A DNA stretch of 64,000 bases from Mesorhizobium sp. STM 4661 (lineage in GTDB: Bacteria > Pseudomonadota > Alphaproteobacteria > Rhizobiales > Rhizobiaceae). Where the stretch lies: the NCBI RefSeq assembly GCF_000359125.1, contig NZ_CAAF010000063.1:1-64000 (forward strand), in the 5' to 3' direction. The notes under the pieces are model-generated. The model saw only the letters and a list, made by a program, of their open reading frames with translations. It was not told the DNA's origin and ran no database searches. Below, piece by piece: positions 47,965-56,882 of this stretch. The translations under genes and the position numbers were made by a program. The stretch's first letter is position 1. Each line of letters starts with the position of its first letter.

Positions 47965-49782
47965 TCAGGCACGCGCTGCATCCATGATGCGGAACTGCAC
48001 CGTGCGATTGCCGTTCCAATGATTGCCCGACAGCGAGCCGGCGACATGCACCGTCTTGCCCCTGTTCTTGAACAGGAATTCGCCGAGTGCGGTATCGACG
48101 GCGCGAAAGGCGATCGCCTGGATGCGGCCGCCGCTTTCCGACTGCAGTTCGGCGCGGATGTGATTGGTGCCGACCGCCCGTGCATCGACCAGCCGATGGC
48201 GCGGCAGCGCGAAGACCGGCGCGACATGCCCCGCCCCGAATGGACCCGCCTTCTCCAGCGCGTCGAGCAGGTCGAGCGTCGCGCCCTCGGCCGATAGCGC
48301 ACCGTCGATGGCCAGGCTTTCCTCGCCCTGCAGCCGGAACACGTCCGCCGCCGCGCGTTCCTCGAAGAACGCCCTGAGCACGCCGAGTTTCGCCCGCTCA
48401 ACGGTGATGCCGGCGGCCATGCCATGACCGCCGCCCTTGACGATCAGCCCGGCATCGGCCGCCTCGCGCACCAGCCGTCCCAGGTCGAAGCCGGACACGG
48501 AGCGGCCCGAACCCGTACCGACGCCATTGGCGTTGAAGGCAATGGCGAAGGCTGGCCGGCGCGCATGGTCCTTGAGCCGCGAGGCGAGCAGGCCGACGAT
48601 GCCCGGATGCCAATTGGAACTGGCGGTGACGACGATGGCCGGACCATTGCCGCCGGCAAGCTCGGCATCTGCCTCAACGCGTGCCGCCGCCAGCATCTCC
48701 TGCTCCATCAACTGCCGCTCCTGGTTGAGCCGGTCGAGCGTCTCGGCGATGGCGCCGGCCTCGACCGGATCGTCTGTCGCCAGCAGACGGCTGCCAAGCG
48801 CTGCATCGCCGATGCGCCCGCCGGCGTTGATGCGCGGACCGATCAGATAGGCCAGATGGAAGGTGCTGACCGGCTCGCCGATGCGCGAGACCCGCGCGAG
48901 TGCGGCCAGCCCCTCGTTGCGCTGCTGGCGCGCCATCCGCAGCCCCTTGACCACGAAAGCGCGGTTGACCCCGGTGAGCGGCACCACATCGCAAACAGTG
49001 GCCAGCGCCACGAGATCGAGCAGGGCAAGCAGGTCCGGCGGCGCGGCGTCCGGCAACAGGCCGCGCAGGATCCTCGCCGTCTGCACCAGGCAGAGGAAAA
49101 CGACACCGGCGGCGCAAAGGTGACCTTGCCCCGAAAGGTCGTCCTCGCGATTGGGATTGACGACCGCATTTGCCGCCGGCAACGGTCCACCGACCTGATG
49201 GTGGTCGAGCACCACGACATCGGCGCCGGCTTGCCTCGCCGCATCGATGGAAACGGCGCTGTTGGTGCCGCAATCGACGGTGACGATCAGCGTTGCGCCG
49301 CGCGACACGAGTTCGCGCATGGCTTCCGGATTGGGACCGTAACCTTCGAAGATACGGTCCGGTATGTAGATCTCCGACGGCACCGAAAAATGCGCGAGGA
49401 ACCGCTTGAGCAGCGCCGACGAGGCCGCGCCGTCGACATCGTAGTCGCCGAAGATCGCCACCTTTTCCCTGGCCATGACGGCGCCGGCGATGCGGGCGGC
49501 GGCCTTGTCCATGTCGGTCAGCGAGGCCGGGTCCGGCAAAAGGTCGCGGATGGTCGGATCGAGGAACCGTTCGGTCTGCTCGGCACTCACGCCGCGCCCG
49601 GCAAGGACCCGCGCGACAATGTCCGGCACGCCATGGCCTTGCGCGATGGCGAGCGCGGTCATGTCCTGCCGTTCGGTCAACCGGTGCTCCCAGGAGACAC
49701 CGGTGGCCGACTGCCTGACATCGAGGAAAATACGTCTTTCGCCCGTCACGCGACGCGCCGTCTGCAAATTGTCATTTCTCAC
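47965..49782 (-). CDS. recJ: Single-stranded-DNA-specific exonuclease RecJ
   Basis: The 605-residue nuclease degrades single strands 5' to 3' in recombination and mismatch repair. DHH-family motifs are clear: AIFGDYDVDGAASSALL, TVDCGTNSAVS and VLDHHQVGGPLP, then the DHHA1 region with GGGHGMAAGIT. The C-terminal OB fold follows. The first codon is GTG at 49782, without a good ribosome site; it starts 27 bases after glpX ends on the same strand, so the two may share a transcript. Confidence 0.94.
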   Translation of the reverse strand: MRNDNLQTARRVTGERRIFLDVRQSATGVSWEHRLTERQDMTALAIAQGHGVPDIVARVLAGRGVSAEQTERFLDPTIRDLLPDPASLTDMDKAAARIAGAVMAREKVAIFGDYDVDGAASSALLKRFLAHFSVPSEIYIPDRIFEGYGPNPEAMRELVSRGATLIVTVDCGTNSAVSIDAARQAGADVVVLDHHQVGGPLPAANAVVNPNREDDLSGQGHLCAAGVVFLCLVQTARILRGLLPDAAPPDLLALLDLVALATVCDVVPLTGVNRAFVVKGLRMARQQRNEGLAALARVSRIGEPVSTFHLAYLIGPRINAGGRIGDAALGSRLLATDDPVEAGAIAETLDRLNQERQLMEQEMLAAARVEADAELAGGNGPAIVVTASSNWHPGIVGLLASRLKDHARRPAFAIAFNANGVGTGSGRSVSGFDLGRLVREAADAGLIVKGGGHGMAAGITVERAKLGVLRAFFEERAAADVFRLQGEESLAIDGALSAEGATLDLLDALEKAGPFGAGHVAPVFALPRHRLVDARAVGTNHIRAELQSESGGRIQAIAFRAVDTALGEFLFKNRGKTVHVAGSLSGNHWNGNRTVQFRIMDAARA

Positions 49783-49809
49783 AATATGCGACGGCTAAAT
49801 CTGGCGAAA

Positions 49810-50793
49810 TCAAAACTTTTCCAGATCCTGGTGGCGCGCCTTGATCTCGCGCACGGTGCGTGATGACGAGCGCAGCACGATCGTATGCGTGGTGATGGAA
49901 TTGCGGCCAAACTTGACGCCGGCCAGCATGTTGCCATCGGTCACGCCGGTCGCCGCAAACAGCACGTCGCCGCGCGCCATGTCCTGCGTGCGATAGACGC
50001 GCTTGGGATCGGAGATGCCCATCTTTGCCGCGCGCGCCACTTTTTCCGGTGTGTCGAGGATCAGCCTTCCCTGCATCTGGCCACCGGTGCAACGCAACGC
50101 CGCCGCCGCCAGCACACCTTCTGGCGCCCCGCCGGTACCGAGATAGATATCGATGCCGGTCTCGTCCGGGTCGGTGGTGTGGATGACGCCGGCGACGTCG
50201 CCGTCGCCGATCAGCCGGATCGCGGCGCCCGTGGCGCGCACCGCCTCGATCAACTTGCCATGGCGCGGCCGGTCGAGGATGCAAGCGGTGATCTCCGATA
50301 CCGGCACACCCTTGGCCTTGGCCAGGCTGGCGATGTTTTCGGCCGGCGAGGCGTCGATATCGACGACGCCGTCAGCGAAGCCCGGGCCGATGGCGATCTT
50401 GTCCATGTAGACATCGGGCGCGAACAGCAGGCTACCCTTTTCGGCGATCGCGATGACGGCCAGCGCATTGGGCAGGTTCTTGGCGCAGATCGTCGTGCCT
50501 TCCAGCGGATCAAGCGCGATATCGACCGCCGGACCTTTGCCGGTGCCGACCTCCTCGCCGATATAGAGCATCGGCGCCTCGTCGCGCTCGCCCTCGCCGA
50601 TCACCACCGTGCCCTTGATGGCGAGACGGTTGAGTTCCTGGCGCATCGCATCGACCGCGACCTGGTCGGCGGCCTTTTCGTCGCCTCGCCCACGCAATCT
50701 GGCGGCCGCGACCGCGGCGCGTTCGGTGACGCGTACCAGTTCCATGGTGAGTATCCGGTCAAGGCCGGCGACAATGTTCTGGGCCACATTCAT
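49810..50793 (-). CDS. glpX: Class II fructose-1,6-bisphosphatase
   Basis: The 327-residue enzyme removes the 1-phosphate of fructose 1,6-bisphosphate in gluconeogenesis. GlpX motifs seen are VVIGEGERDEAPMLYIGEEVG, ALDPLEGTTICAKN and IHTTDPDETGIDIYLGTGG, giving the metal-binding carboxylates. Rhizobiales often use this class as their main FBPase. It lies upstream of recJ. MNVAQNIVAGLDR is the normal start. Confidence 0.95.
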   Translation of the reverse strand: MNVAQNIVAGLDRILTMELVRVTERAAVAAARLRGRGDEKAADQVAVDAMRQELNRLAIKGTVVIGEGERDEAPMLYIGEEVGTGKGPAVDIALDPLEGTTICAKNLPNALAVIAIAEKGSLLFAPDVYMDKIAIGPGFADGVVDIDASPAENIASLAKAKGVPVSEITACILDRPRHGKLIEAVRATGAAIRLIGDGDVAGVIHTTDPDETGIDIYLGTGGAPEGVLAAAALRCTGGQMQGRLILDTPEKVARAAKMGISDPKRVYRTQDMARGDVLFAATGVTDGNMLAGVKFGRNSITTHTIVLRSSSRTVREIKARHQDLEKF

Positions 50794-51027
50794 CGGTGGA
50801 AAATCCTCGTTGACACGCCTCCCGCCAGAGGCGCATCCGTTTTGTCAAACGAGCATGACAAGGACAAGACCTGTTCGAGGATTTCTCGAAAAGGCAAGGA
50901 TATCAATCGATTGAAGGCATGACGATACACACCCGGCTGCGCCGAGCCGGACGTGTTTCAGTGGATGAAATAGAGTTGCCGCTGCGCGGAGCCTCGAGCC
51001 CCGCGTCGGCCGCCCCGCCGTCGCGCC
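50794..51027. other. Intergenic stretch upstream of glpX with a small hairpin
   Basis: No gene is seen. CCGGCT (50933-50938) pairs with AGCCGG (50945-50950), with outer ACAC/GTGT pairing, and could be the end signal for the small membrane-protein gene on the minus strand. No T-run follows. The glpX promoter should lie between 50800 and 50930 but has no clear consensus. Confidence 0.35.
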
Positions 51028-51195
51028 TTAGAACACCGCGAGGTATTTCAGCAGCGAAATAATGCCGATGATGATGACGATGATCTGGGCGATCTGTCGC
51101 ATCCTGGCGTCAAGCGGAAGACGCTGAACCAGATAGAGAACAAGGATGATCACCAGGAACGTGATCAGAATGCTTATCAGCATGGATAAAGCCAT
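51028..51195 (-). CDS. Small two-helix membrane protein (Thivi_2564-like)
   Basis: A 55-residue protein, MALSMLISILITFLVIILVL through LLKYLAVF, with two hydrophobic helices joined by VQRLPLDARMRQI. It resembles the small Thivi_2564-type membrane proteins as I remember them. AGGAGGG lies before the ATG at 51195, giving strong support although the gene is short. It is about 60 bases downstream of the ElaB-like gene on the same strand, so both may be expressed together at the membrane. Function unknown. Confidence 0.75.
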   Translation of the reverse strand: MALSMLISILITFLVIILVLYLVQRLPLDARMRQIAQIIVIIIGIISLLKYLAVF

Positions 51196-51258
51196 GACGC
51201 CCTCCTGAAAAAGACATGCGGAACGAAACCGGCGAAGCCGGCCTTTCCCAAAATTGGA

Positions 51259-51615
51259 TCAATACCATCGCCTCGGCGTGTCGTTCATGGCTTGCCCGAC
51301 AGCCATTCCCGCCAGAAAGCCAAGCAAGCCGATCACCCCGACCACTGCCGTCGTCGTGCCGGGGTTCTCCCGCGCCACTTCCGATACCGCCTGGGCTTGG
51401 GTGCGCAATTGCTGCGCGGTGCGCGTCGCGCGGGCCGCGGCGCTGTCATACATTCCGAACGCCTGTTCCTCGGCATCGGCGACCAATTCGGCGCCGCGTT
51501 CCGAGATGCTCTTGTTGATCTTGGCGACCTCCTTGCGCAGGTCGGCGATCTGTTTTTCGAGCGACTTTTGGATGTCGTCGATGCTGGAGCTGTCGGGCTT
51601 CGATGCTTCGGCCAT
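51259..51615 (-). CDS. ElaB/YqjD/DUF883-like membrane-anchored protein
   Basis: The 118-residue protein has a long heptad-rich helix (DDIQKSLEKQIADLRKEVAK and onward) followed by one C-terminal membrane segment, VVGVIGLLGFLAGMAVGQ. This is the shape of ElaB/YqjD/DUF883 proteins, which sit in the inner membrane and can bind ribosomes or respond to stress. GAGGAA is nine bases before the ATG at 51615; the longer in-frame extension is rejected. Exact role unknown. Confidence 0.75.
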   Translation of the reverse strand: MAEASKPDSSSIDDIQKSLEKQIADLRKEVAKINKSISERGAELVADAEEQAFGMYDSAAARATRTAQQLRTQAQAVSEVARENPGTTTAVVGVIGLLGFLAGMAVGQAMNDTPRRWY

Positions 51616-51705
51616 TGTGCATTTCCTCAGGGTTGGAGACCTGAGGAGAACGGCGCGAGCTGAAATTCGTTCCGACCGCGACCGCAGCCGCAACGTCCGG
51701 ATGGA

Positions 51706-53019
51706 TTAACCCGCCCGCTCGATACGGATCACTTGCGGCTTGTCGGTGAGATGGCCGTCCTTGGTGATGCCGTCGACGGCCTTGCGCACCGCCGCCTCGG
51801 TCGTCTCGTGGGTGACGAGGATGACCGTCTTCTCGACGGCGGTTTCCGGCCCGGCGGCGTGCTGCACGATCGATTCCAGCGAAATCTCGTTGTCGGCCAT
51901 GCGCTTGGCGATTGCGGCGAAGACGCCGATCCGGTCATGCACTGTCAGCCGGATGAAATAGCCGCCGGCATGGCTGCGCATCTGCGCCTTCTTGTAGGGC
52001 TTGAGCTCCTTCGTCGGCCGGCCGAAAACCGGACCGTGCTGGAAACCGGGCCGGCTCTTGGCGATGTCGGCAATGTCGCCGATGACAGCCGAAGCGGTGG
52101 CGTTGCCGCCGGCGCCCGGACCGGAGAGCAGCAGTTCACCCAGAATATCGGTTTCGATGGCCACCGCATTGGTGACGCCATGCACCTGCGCGATGACCGA
52201 GGCCGTCGGCACCATGGTCGGATGCACGCGCTGTTCGATGCCGCTTTCCGTGCGCTGGGCGACGCCGAGCAGTTTTATCCGGTAGCCGAGATCGCTGGCG
52301 GCGCGGATGTCGGCCTGGCTGATGTTGGAGATGCCTTCCATGTAGATGTCGTTGGCGGCGATCCTCGTGCCGAAGGCAAGGCTGGTCAGGATCGACAGTT
52401 TGTGCGCGGTGTCTTGGCCTTCGATGTCGAAGGTGGGATCGGCCTCGGCATAACCCAACCGTTGCGCATCCTTCAGGCAAGCGTCGAAGGACAGCCCCTC
52501 GGCCTCCATGCGGGTCAGGATATAGTTGCAGGTGCCGTTGAGGATGCCGAAGACGCGCGTGATCGAATTGCCGGCCATCGCCTCGCGCATCGTCTTGATG
52601 ACCGGAATGCCGCCGGCCACCGCCGCCTCGTAGTTGAGCAGCACGCCCTTCTTCTCGGCGATCTCGGCAAGCTGCACGCCGTGCCTGGCGAGCAGCGCCT
52701 TGTTGGCGGTCACCACATGGCGGCCGGCCTCGAGCGCCGCTTTAACCGACGATCGCGCGGCGCCTTCGTCGCCGCCGATCAGCTCGACGAAGACGTCGAT
52801 GTCGGCGGTCTGCGCCATCTTTACAGCGTCGTCGAACCATTTGGCCGCGCCGAGATCGACGCCGCGGTCGCGCTTTGGATCGCGAGCCGAAACAGCCGAC
52901 ACGACGATGTCGCGTCCGCATTGCCGCGTCAGTTCCGCCGCCTTGTCGTGCAGCACGCGCGCCACCGAGGCGCCGACGGTGCCAAGACCGGCAATTCCAA
53001 CACGCAACGCTTCAGCCAT
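51706..53019 (-). CDS. hom: Homoserine dehydrogenase
   Basis: The 437-residue enzyme reduces aspartate semialdehyde to homoserine for threonine and methionine. It has GIAGLGTVGASVARVL (NAD(P) binding), VTANKALLARHG, AAVAGGIPVIKTMRE and EADPTFDIEGQDTAHKL (substrate site), then a C-terminal ACT domain (about 355-437) for amino-acid feedback. It is 49 bases downstream of the aminotransferase gene on the same strand; this pair is common in Rhizobiales. Confidence 0.96.
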   Translation of the reverse strand: MAEALRVGIAGLGTVGASVARVLHDKAAELTRQCGRDIVVSAVSARDPKRDRGVDLGAAKWFDDAVKMAQTADIDVFVELIGGDEGAARSSVKAALEAGRHVVTANKALLARHGVQLAEIAEKKGVLLNYEAAVAGGIPVIKTMREAMAGNSITRVFGILNGTCNYILTRMEAEGLSFDACLKDAQRLGYAEADPTFDIEGQDTAHKLSILTSLAFGTRIAANDIYMEGISNISQADIRAASDLGYRIKLLGVAQRTESGIEQRVHPTMVPTASVIAQVHGVTNAVAIETDILGELLLSGPGAGGNATASAVIGDIADIAKSRPGFQHGPVFGRPTKELKPYKKAQMRSHAGGYFIRLTVHDRIGVFAAIAKRMADNEISLESIVQHAAGPETAVEKTVILVTHETTEAAVRKAVDGITKDGHLTDKPQVIRIERAG

Positions 53020-53067
53020 GTCCGGCGACGCCCCTCAAGAACTTGATCGATGTGATATCAGGCAAAC

Positions 53068-54285
53068 TCAGCGATGCGCGGCGAGCGGCACCACATTGTT
53101 GGGCTGCTTGGCGCTGGACGCCAGGAAGCGCTTGATGTTGCGCGCCGCCTGCCGGATCCGGTGCTCGTTCTCGACCAGCGCGATGCGCACATGATCGTCG
53201 CCATGCTCGCCGAAGCCGACGCCCGGCGCCACCGCCACATCGGCGTGTTCGATCAGAAGCTTGGAGAATTCGAGCGAGCCGAGGTGGCGGAACGGTTCGG
53301 GTATCGGCGCCCAGGCGAACATCGACGCCGCTGGTGCCGGAATGATCCAGCCGGCGCGGCTGAAGGCGTCGACCATGACGTCGCGGCGCTTGTGGTAGAT
53401 GTCGCGCACCTCGGCGATGTCGGCGCCGTCGCCGTTCAGCGCGTGTGCGGCCGCCACCTGGATCGGCGTGAACGCGCCGTAGTCGAGATAGGATTTTACA
53501 CGCGTCAGCGCCGAGATCAGCCGCTCGTTGCCGACCGCGAATCCCATACGCCAGCCGGGCATGGAGAAGGTCTTCGACATCGAGGTGAACTCGACCGCTA
53601 CGTCGATCGCGCCCGGCACCTGCAGCACCGAGGGCGGCGGATTGCCGTCGAAGTAGATTTCCGAATAGGCAAGGTCCGACAGGATGATGATGTCGTTCTT
53701 CCTGGCGAAGGCCACCACATCCCTGTAGAAATCGAGCGAGGCGACCAGCGCCGTCGGGTTCGACGGATAGTTGAGGATCAGCGCCAGCGGCTTCGGGATC
53801 GAGTGGCGGATGCCGCGCTCGAGCGCCGGAATGAAGCCGTCATCCGGCTCGACCTGCAGCGAGCGGATGACGCCGCCCGACATGATGAAGCCGAAAGCAT
53901 GGATCGGATAGGTCGGATTGGGGCACAGGATCACGTCGCCTGGAGCGGTGATCGCCTGCGCCATGTTGGCGAAGCCTTCCTTCGAGCCCAGCGTCGCCAC
54001 CACTTGCGTGTCCGCGTCGAGCTTCACGCCGAAACGGCGGGCATAGTAATTGGCCTGGGCGCGGCGCAGGCCAGGAATGCCGCGCGACGACGAATAGCGA
54101 TGCGTGCGCGGATCGCGCACGACCTCGCACAATTTGTCGACGATCGCCTTGGGCGTCGGCAGGTCCGGATTGCCCATGCCCAGGTCGATGATGTCGGCGC
54201 CGCGCGAGCGGGCACTGGCCTTCAGCCGGTTGACCTGCTCGAAAACATAAGGCGGAAGCCGGCGGACCTTGTGAAATTCTTCCAT
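53068..54285 (-). CDS. PLP-dependent aminotransferase, AlaC/LL-DAP-aminotransferase-like
   Basis: The 405-residue fold-type I enzyme has LGMGNPDLPTP at the N-terminus, LGSKEGFANMAQAI, LNYPSNPTALVAS, and SMSKTFSMPGWRMGF with the PLP lysine. It matches the AlaC-like group (glutamate-pyruvate or related transaminases), and often sits before hom. The substrate may be alanine/pyruvate or another amino acid. MEEFHKVRRLPPY at 54285 is the usual start, with GGAA in front. The in-frame extension of five codons upstream is ignored. Confidence 0.88.
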   Translation of the reverse strand: MEEFHKVRRLPPYVFEQVNRLKASARSRGADIIDLGMGNPDLPTPKAIVDKLCEVVRDPRTHRYSSSRGIPGLRRAQANYYARRFGVKLDADTQVVATLGSKEGFANMAQAITAPGDVILCPNPTYPIHAFGFIMSGGVIRSLQVEPDDGFIPALERGIRHSIPKPLALILNYPSNPTALVASLDFYRDVVAFARKNDIIILSDLAYSEIYFDGNPPPSVLQVPGAIDVAVEFTSMSKTFSMPGWRMGFAVGNERLISALTRVKSYLDYGAFTPIQVAAAHALNGDGADIAEVRDIYHKRRDVMVDAFSRAGWIIPAPAASMFAWAPIPEPFRHLGSLEFSKLLIEHADVAVAPGVGFGEHGDDHVRIALVENEHRIRQAARNIKRFLASSAKQPNNVVPLAAHR

Positions 54286-54335
54286 GGCGGTTCCAGACAA
54301 TTGGCAAAGATGGTTTTCGGTCGCGCGATATAGGC

Positions 54336-54728
54336 TTATTTGCAGTCAGGGTCGAGAGCGGGGTCGCATTTGGCTCCGATCTGCTTCAGCGTATCGGGCC
54401 CGTGCTGCTTTGCCAGCGCGTTCAGCGTCGCCGGGTTGGTCACCTTGACCGCGCCACCCTTCGAGCCCTGCCCCTGCTCGTCAGCCTTCAACTGGGCGAG
54501 CTTGGCATTCTTTTCCGCGTCGGTGAATTGCTCCGCCGCCACCTGCGGTGGAACGTTGAGGTTCGGATAGGTGCCGGTGTCCTTCGGCCCATCGGCGGTA
54601 GCAACGGGCGTGGCACCCTCGATGTTGGTGCTCGAACAGCCGGCGATCGCCAGCAAGACGACCGCCGCGCCGATGCGGCAAAAACGACCAGTGCCGGAAA
54701 AAACAGTTTTGCCAATATTAATTGTCAT
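54336..54728 (-). CDS. Small lipoprotein of unknown function
   Basis: The 130-residue product has a basic N-terminus, a hydrophobic stretch and the lipobox LAIAGC, so a lipid-anchored envelope protein is expected. The mature part is hydrophilic and ends KCDPALDPDCK with two cysteines, possibly a disulfide. AAGGAAACA is right before the ATG at 54728. It is divergent from phaC by about 100 bases. No family is recognised. Confidence 0.7.
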   Translation of the reverse strand: MTINIGKTVFSGTGRFCRIGAAVVLLAIAGCSSTNIEGATPVATADGPKDTGTYPNLNVPPQVAAEQFTDAEKNAKLAQLKADEQGQGSKGGAVKVTNPATLNALAKQHGPDTLKQIGAKCDPALDPDCK

Positions 54729-54825
54729 ATTGTTTCCTTGGCATCCGGGGTAGAGCGCGTTGGACCCTGTCGGATGTCCCATGATAATATGTCAAGAAAA
54801 CGCTTCGGGAGGAACCCCGCGCACC

Positions 54826-56661
54826 ATGTCCAAAACACCCGATTCGGGCAAAGCGGAAGATGATCAGCCTTCGACCGTTGAGCAATATCTGGTGAAGGAC
54901 CCGGAACGCTTCGCCTTGAACATGGCGCGCATGATCGAGCAGGCCGGCAAGGCGGCCTCCGCCTGGGCTGAGCCGCGCGAAAAAGGCGATGTGCGCGATC
55001 ATGTCGCCGAGCCGGTCGTCGACATGGTGAAAACCTTCTCCAAGCTCAGCGAATACTGGCTTTCCGACCCGCAGCGGGCGCTCGAAGCGCAGACGCGGCT
55101 GTTTTCCGGCTACATGACCGTCTGGGCCAATGCCATCCAGCGCATCAGCGCCGACGGCCAGGATGCCGACGACGCGGTCAAGCCCGAGCGTGGCGACAAG
55201 CGTTTCCAGGACCCCGAATGGGGCCGCAACGCTTTCTTCGATTTTTTGAAGCAGGCCTATCTCGTCACCTCGCGCTGGGCGGCCGAACTGGTCGATCACG
55301 CCGATGGCCTGGACCAGCACACCCGCCACAAGGCCAGCTTCTATGTCAAGCAGGTATCCAACGCCATCTCGCCGTCGAATTTCATCCTGACCAACCCGGA
55401 ACTGTTTCGCGAGACCATCGCCTCGAATGGTGAAAACCTGGTGCGCGGCATGAAGATGCTGGCCGAGGACATCGCCGCCGGCAAGGGCGACCTGAAACTG
55501 AGGCAGGCCGACTACTCGCCCTTCGAGATCGGCAAGAACCTCGCCACGACGCCTGGCAAGGTGGTGGGCCGCAGCGATGTCGCCGAGATCCTGCAATACG
55601 ACCCGGTGACCGAGACCGTGCTCAAGCGGCCGCTTTTGATCTGCCCGCCATGGATCAACAAGTTCTACATCCTCGATCTCAACCCGCAAAAATCCTTCAT
55701 CCGCTGGGCGGTGGAGCAGGGCCATACCGTTTTCGTTATCTCCTGGATCAACCCGGATGAGCGGCACGGCACCAAGAGCTGGGAGGCCTATATCCGGGAG
55801 GGCCTGCAATACGGCCTCGACACGGTCGAGAAGGCTACCGGCGAGAAGCAAGTCAACGCCATCGGCTATTGCGTCGGCGGCACGCTTTTGGCGGCGGCGC
55901 TCGCATTGATGGCGCAGGAAGGCGACGACCGCATCAAATCGGTCACCTTCTTCACCACGCAGGTCGACTTCACCCATGCCGGCGACCTGAAAGTGTTCGT
56001 CGACGAGGAGCAGGTCGCGGCCGTCGAGAAGTCGATGAGCGAAAAGGGCTATCTCGACGGCACCAAGATGGCGACTGCCTTCAACATGCTGCGCTCGGGC
56101 GACCTGATCTGGCCCTATGTCGTCAACAACTATATGCGCGGCAAGGATCCCCTGCCCTTCGACCTGCTCTACTGGAACGCCGATTCGACCCGCATGGGCG
56201 CCGCCAACCATTCCTTCTACCTGCGCAACTGCTATCTCGAGAACAATCTGTCGCAAGGCATGATGGAGCTGGCCGGCCGCATGATTTCGCTCGGTGACAT
56301 CACCATCCCGGTCTACAACCTCGCCTCGAAGGAAGACCATATCGCGCCGGCGCTTTCGGTGTTCCTCGGCTCGAAATATTTCGGCGGCGAGGTCGAGTAT
56401 GTCATGGCCGGCTCCGGCCACATCGCCGGCGTCGTCAACCCGCCGGCGGCGCAGAAGTATCACTACTGGACGGGCGGCACACCGATGGGTGACTTCGACC
56501 AGTGGGTCGCCAAGGCCACCGACCATCCCGGCTCTTGGTGGCCGCACTGGCAACGCTGGATCGAGGCCAGGGACAACACCAGAGTTCCCGCCCGCAAACC
56601 CGGCAAACATATGAAAACCTTGGGCGATGCTCCCGGCACCTATGTCAGGGTGCGCGTGTAA
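54826..56661 (+). CDS. phaC: Class I poly(3-hydroxyalkanoate) synthase
   Basis: The 611-residue enzyme polymerises (R)-3-hydroxyacyl-CoA into storage polyester. The catalytic Cys is in the lipase-like box GYCVGGTLLAA. SKEDHIAPALS holds the Asp, and MAGSGHIAGVVNPP the His. Length fits class I (PhaC alone, no PhaE). The ATG at 54826 (MSKTPDSGKAEDD) has GGGAGGA 13 bases upstream, a long but usable gap. Phasin and phaA/B genes are not in the window. Confidence 0.95.
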   Translation: MSKTPDSGKAEDDQPSTVEQYLVKDPERFALNMARMIEQAGKAASAWAEPREKGDVRDHVAEPVVDMVKTFSKLSEYWLSDPQRALEAQTRLFSGYMTVWANAIQRISADGQDADDAVKPERGDKRFQDPEWGRNAFFDFLKQAYLVTSRWAAELVDHADGLDQHTRHKASFYVKQVSNAISPSNFILTNPELFRETIASNGENLVRGMKMLAEDIAAGKGDLKLRQADYSPFEIGKNLATTPGKVVGRSDVAEILQYDPVTETVLKRPLLICPPWINKFYILDLNPQKSFIRWAVEQGHTVFVISWINPDERHGTKSWEAYIREGLQYGLDTVEKATGEKQVNAIGYCVGGTLLAAALALMAQEGDDRIKSVTFFTTQVDFTHAGDLKVFVDEEQVAAVEKSMSEKGYLDGTKMATAFNMLRSGDLIWPYVVNNYMRGKDPLPFDLLYWNADSTRMGAANHSFYLRNCYLENNLSQGMMELAGRMISLGDITIPVYNLASKEDHIAPALSVFLGSKYFGGEVEYVMAGSGHIAGVVNPPAAQKYHYWTGGTPMGDFDQWVAKATDHPGSWWPHWQRWIEARDNTRVPARKPGKHMKTLGDAPGTYVRVRV

Positions 56662-56882
56662 CCTTCTGTAACGTGTGGTGAGTTGACGCGCCGCCAAAAG
56701 AGGGCGAAATGGTGTCGTCAACCCTCAAGCGGCCTCGATTCAGCTCTAGCCGTCGAATTACTTTGAGGCTTGCGGATTTGACACAGGTCTCGTTTCCGGT
56801 TCGGGGACAATGATTATTTCGGCGCGACTTCCAGACGCCGCGCCAATGACGTACCGGTCGGACATCGAGGGGGAATTTTGTT

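Noticed and set aside
47965..50793. Frames opposite recJ and glpX (for example 48424-49863 and 49885-50922)
   Set aside because: Antisense shadows with Arg/Gly/Asp-rich composition; recJ and glpX motifs are complete on the minus strand.
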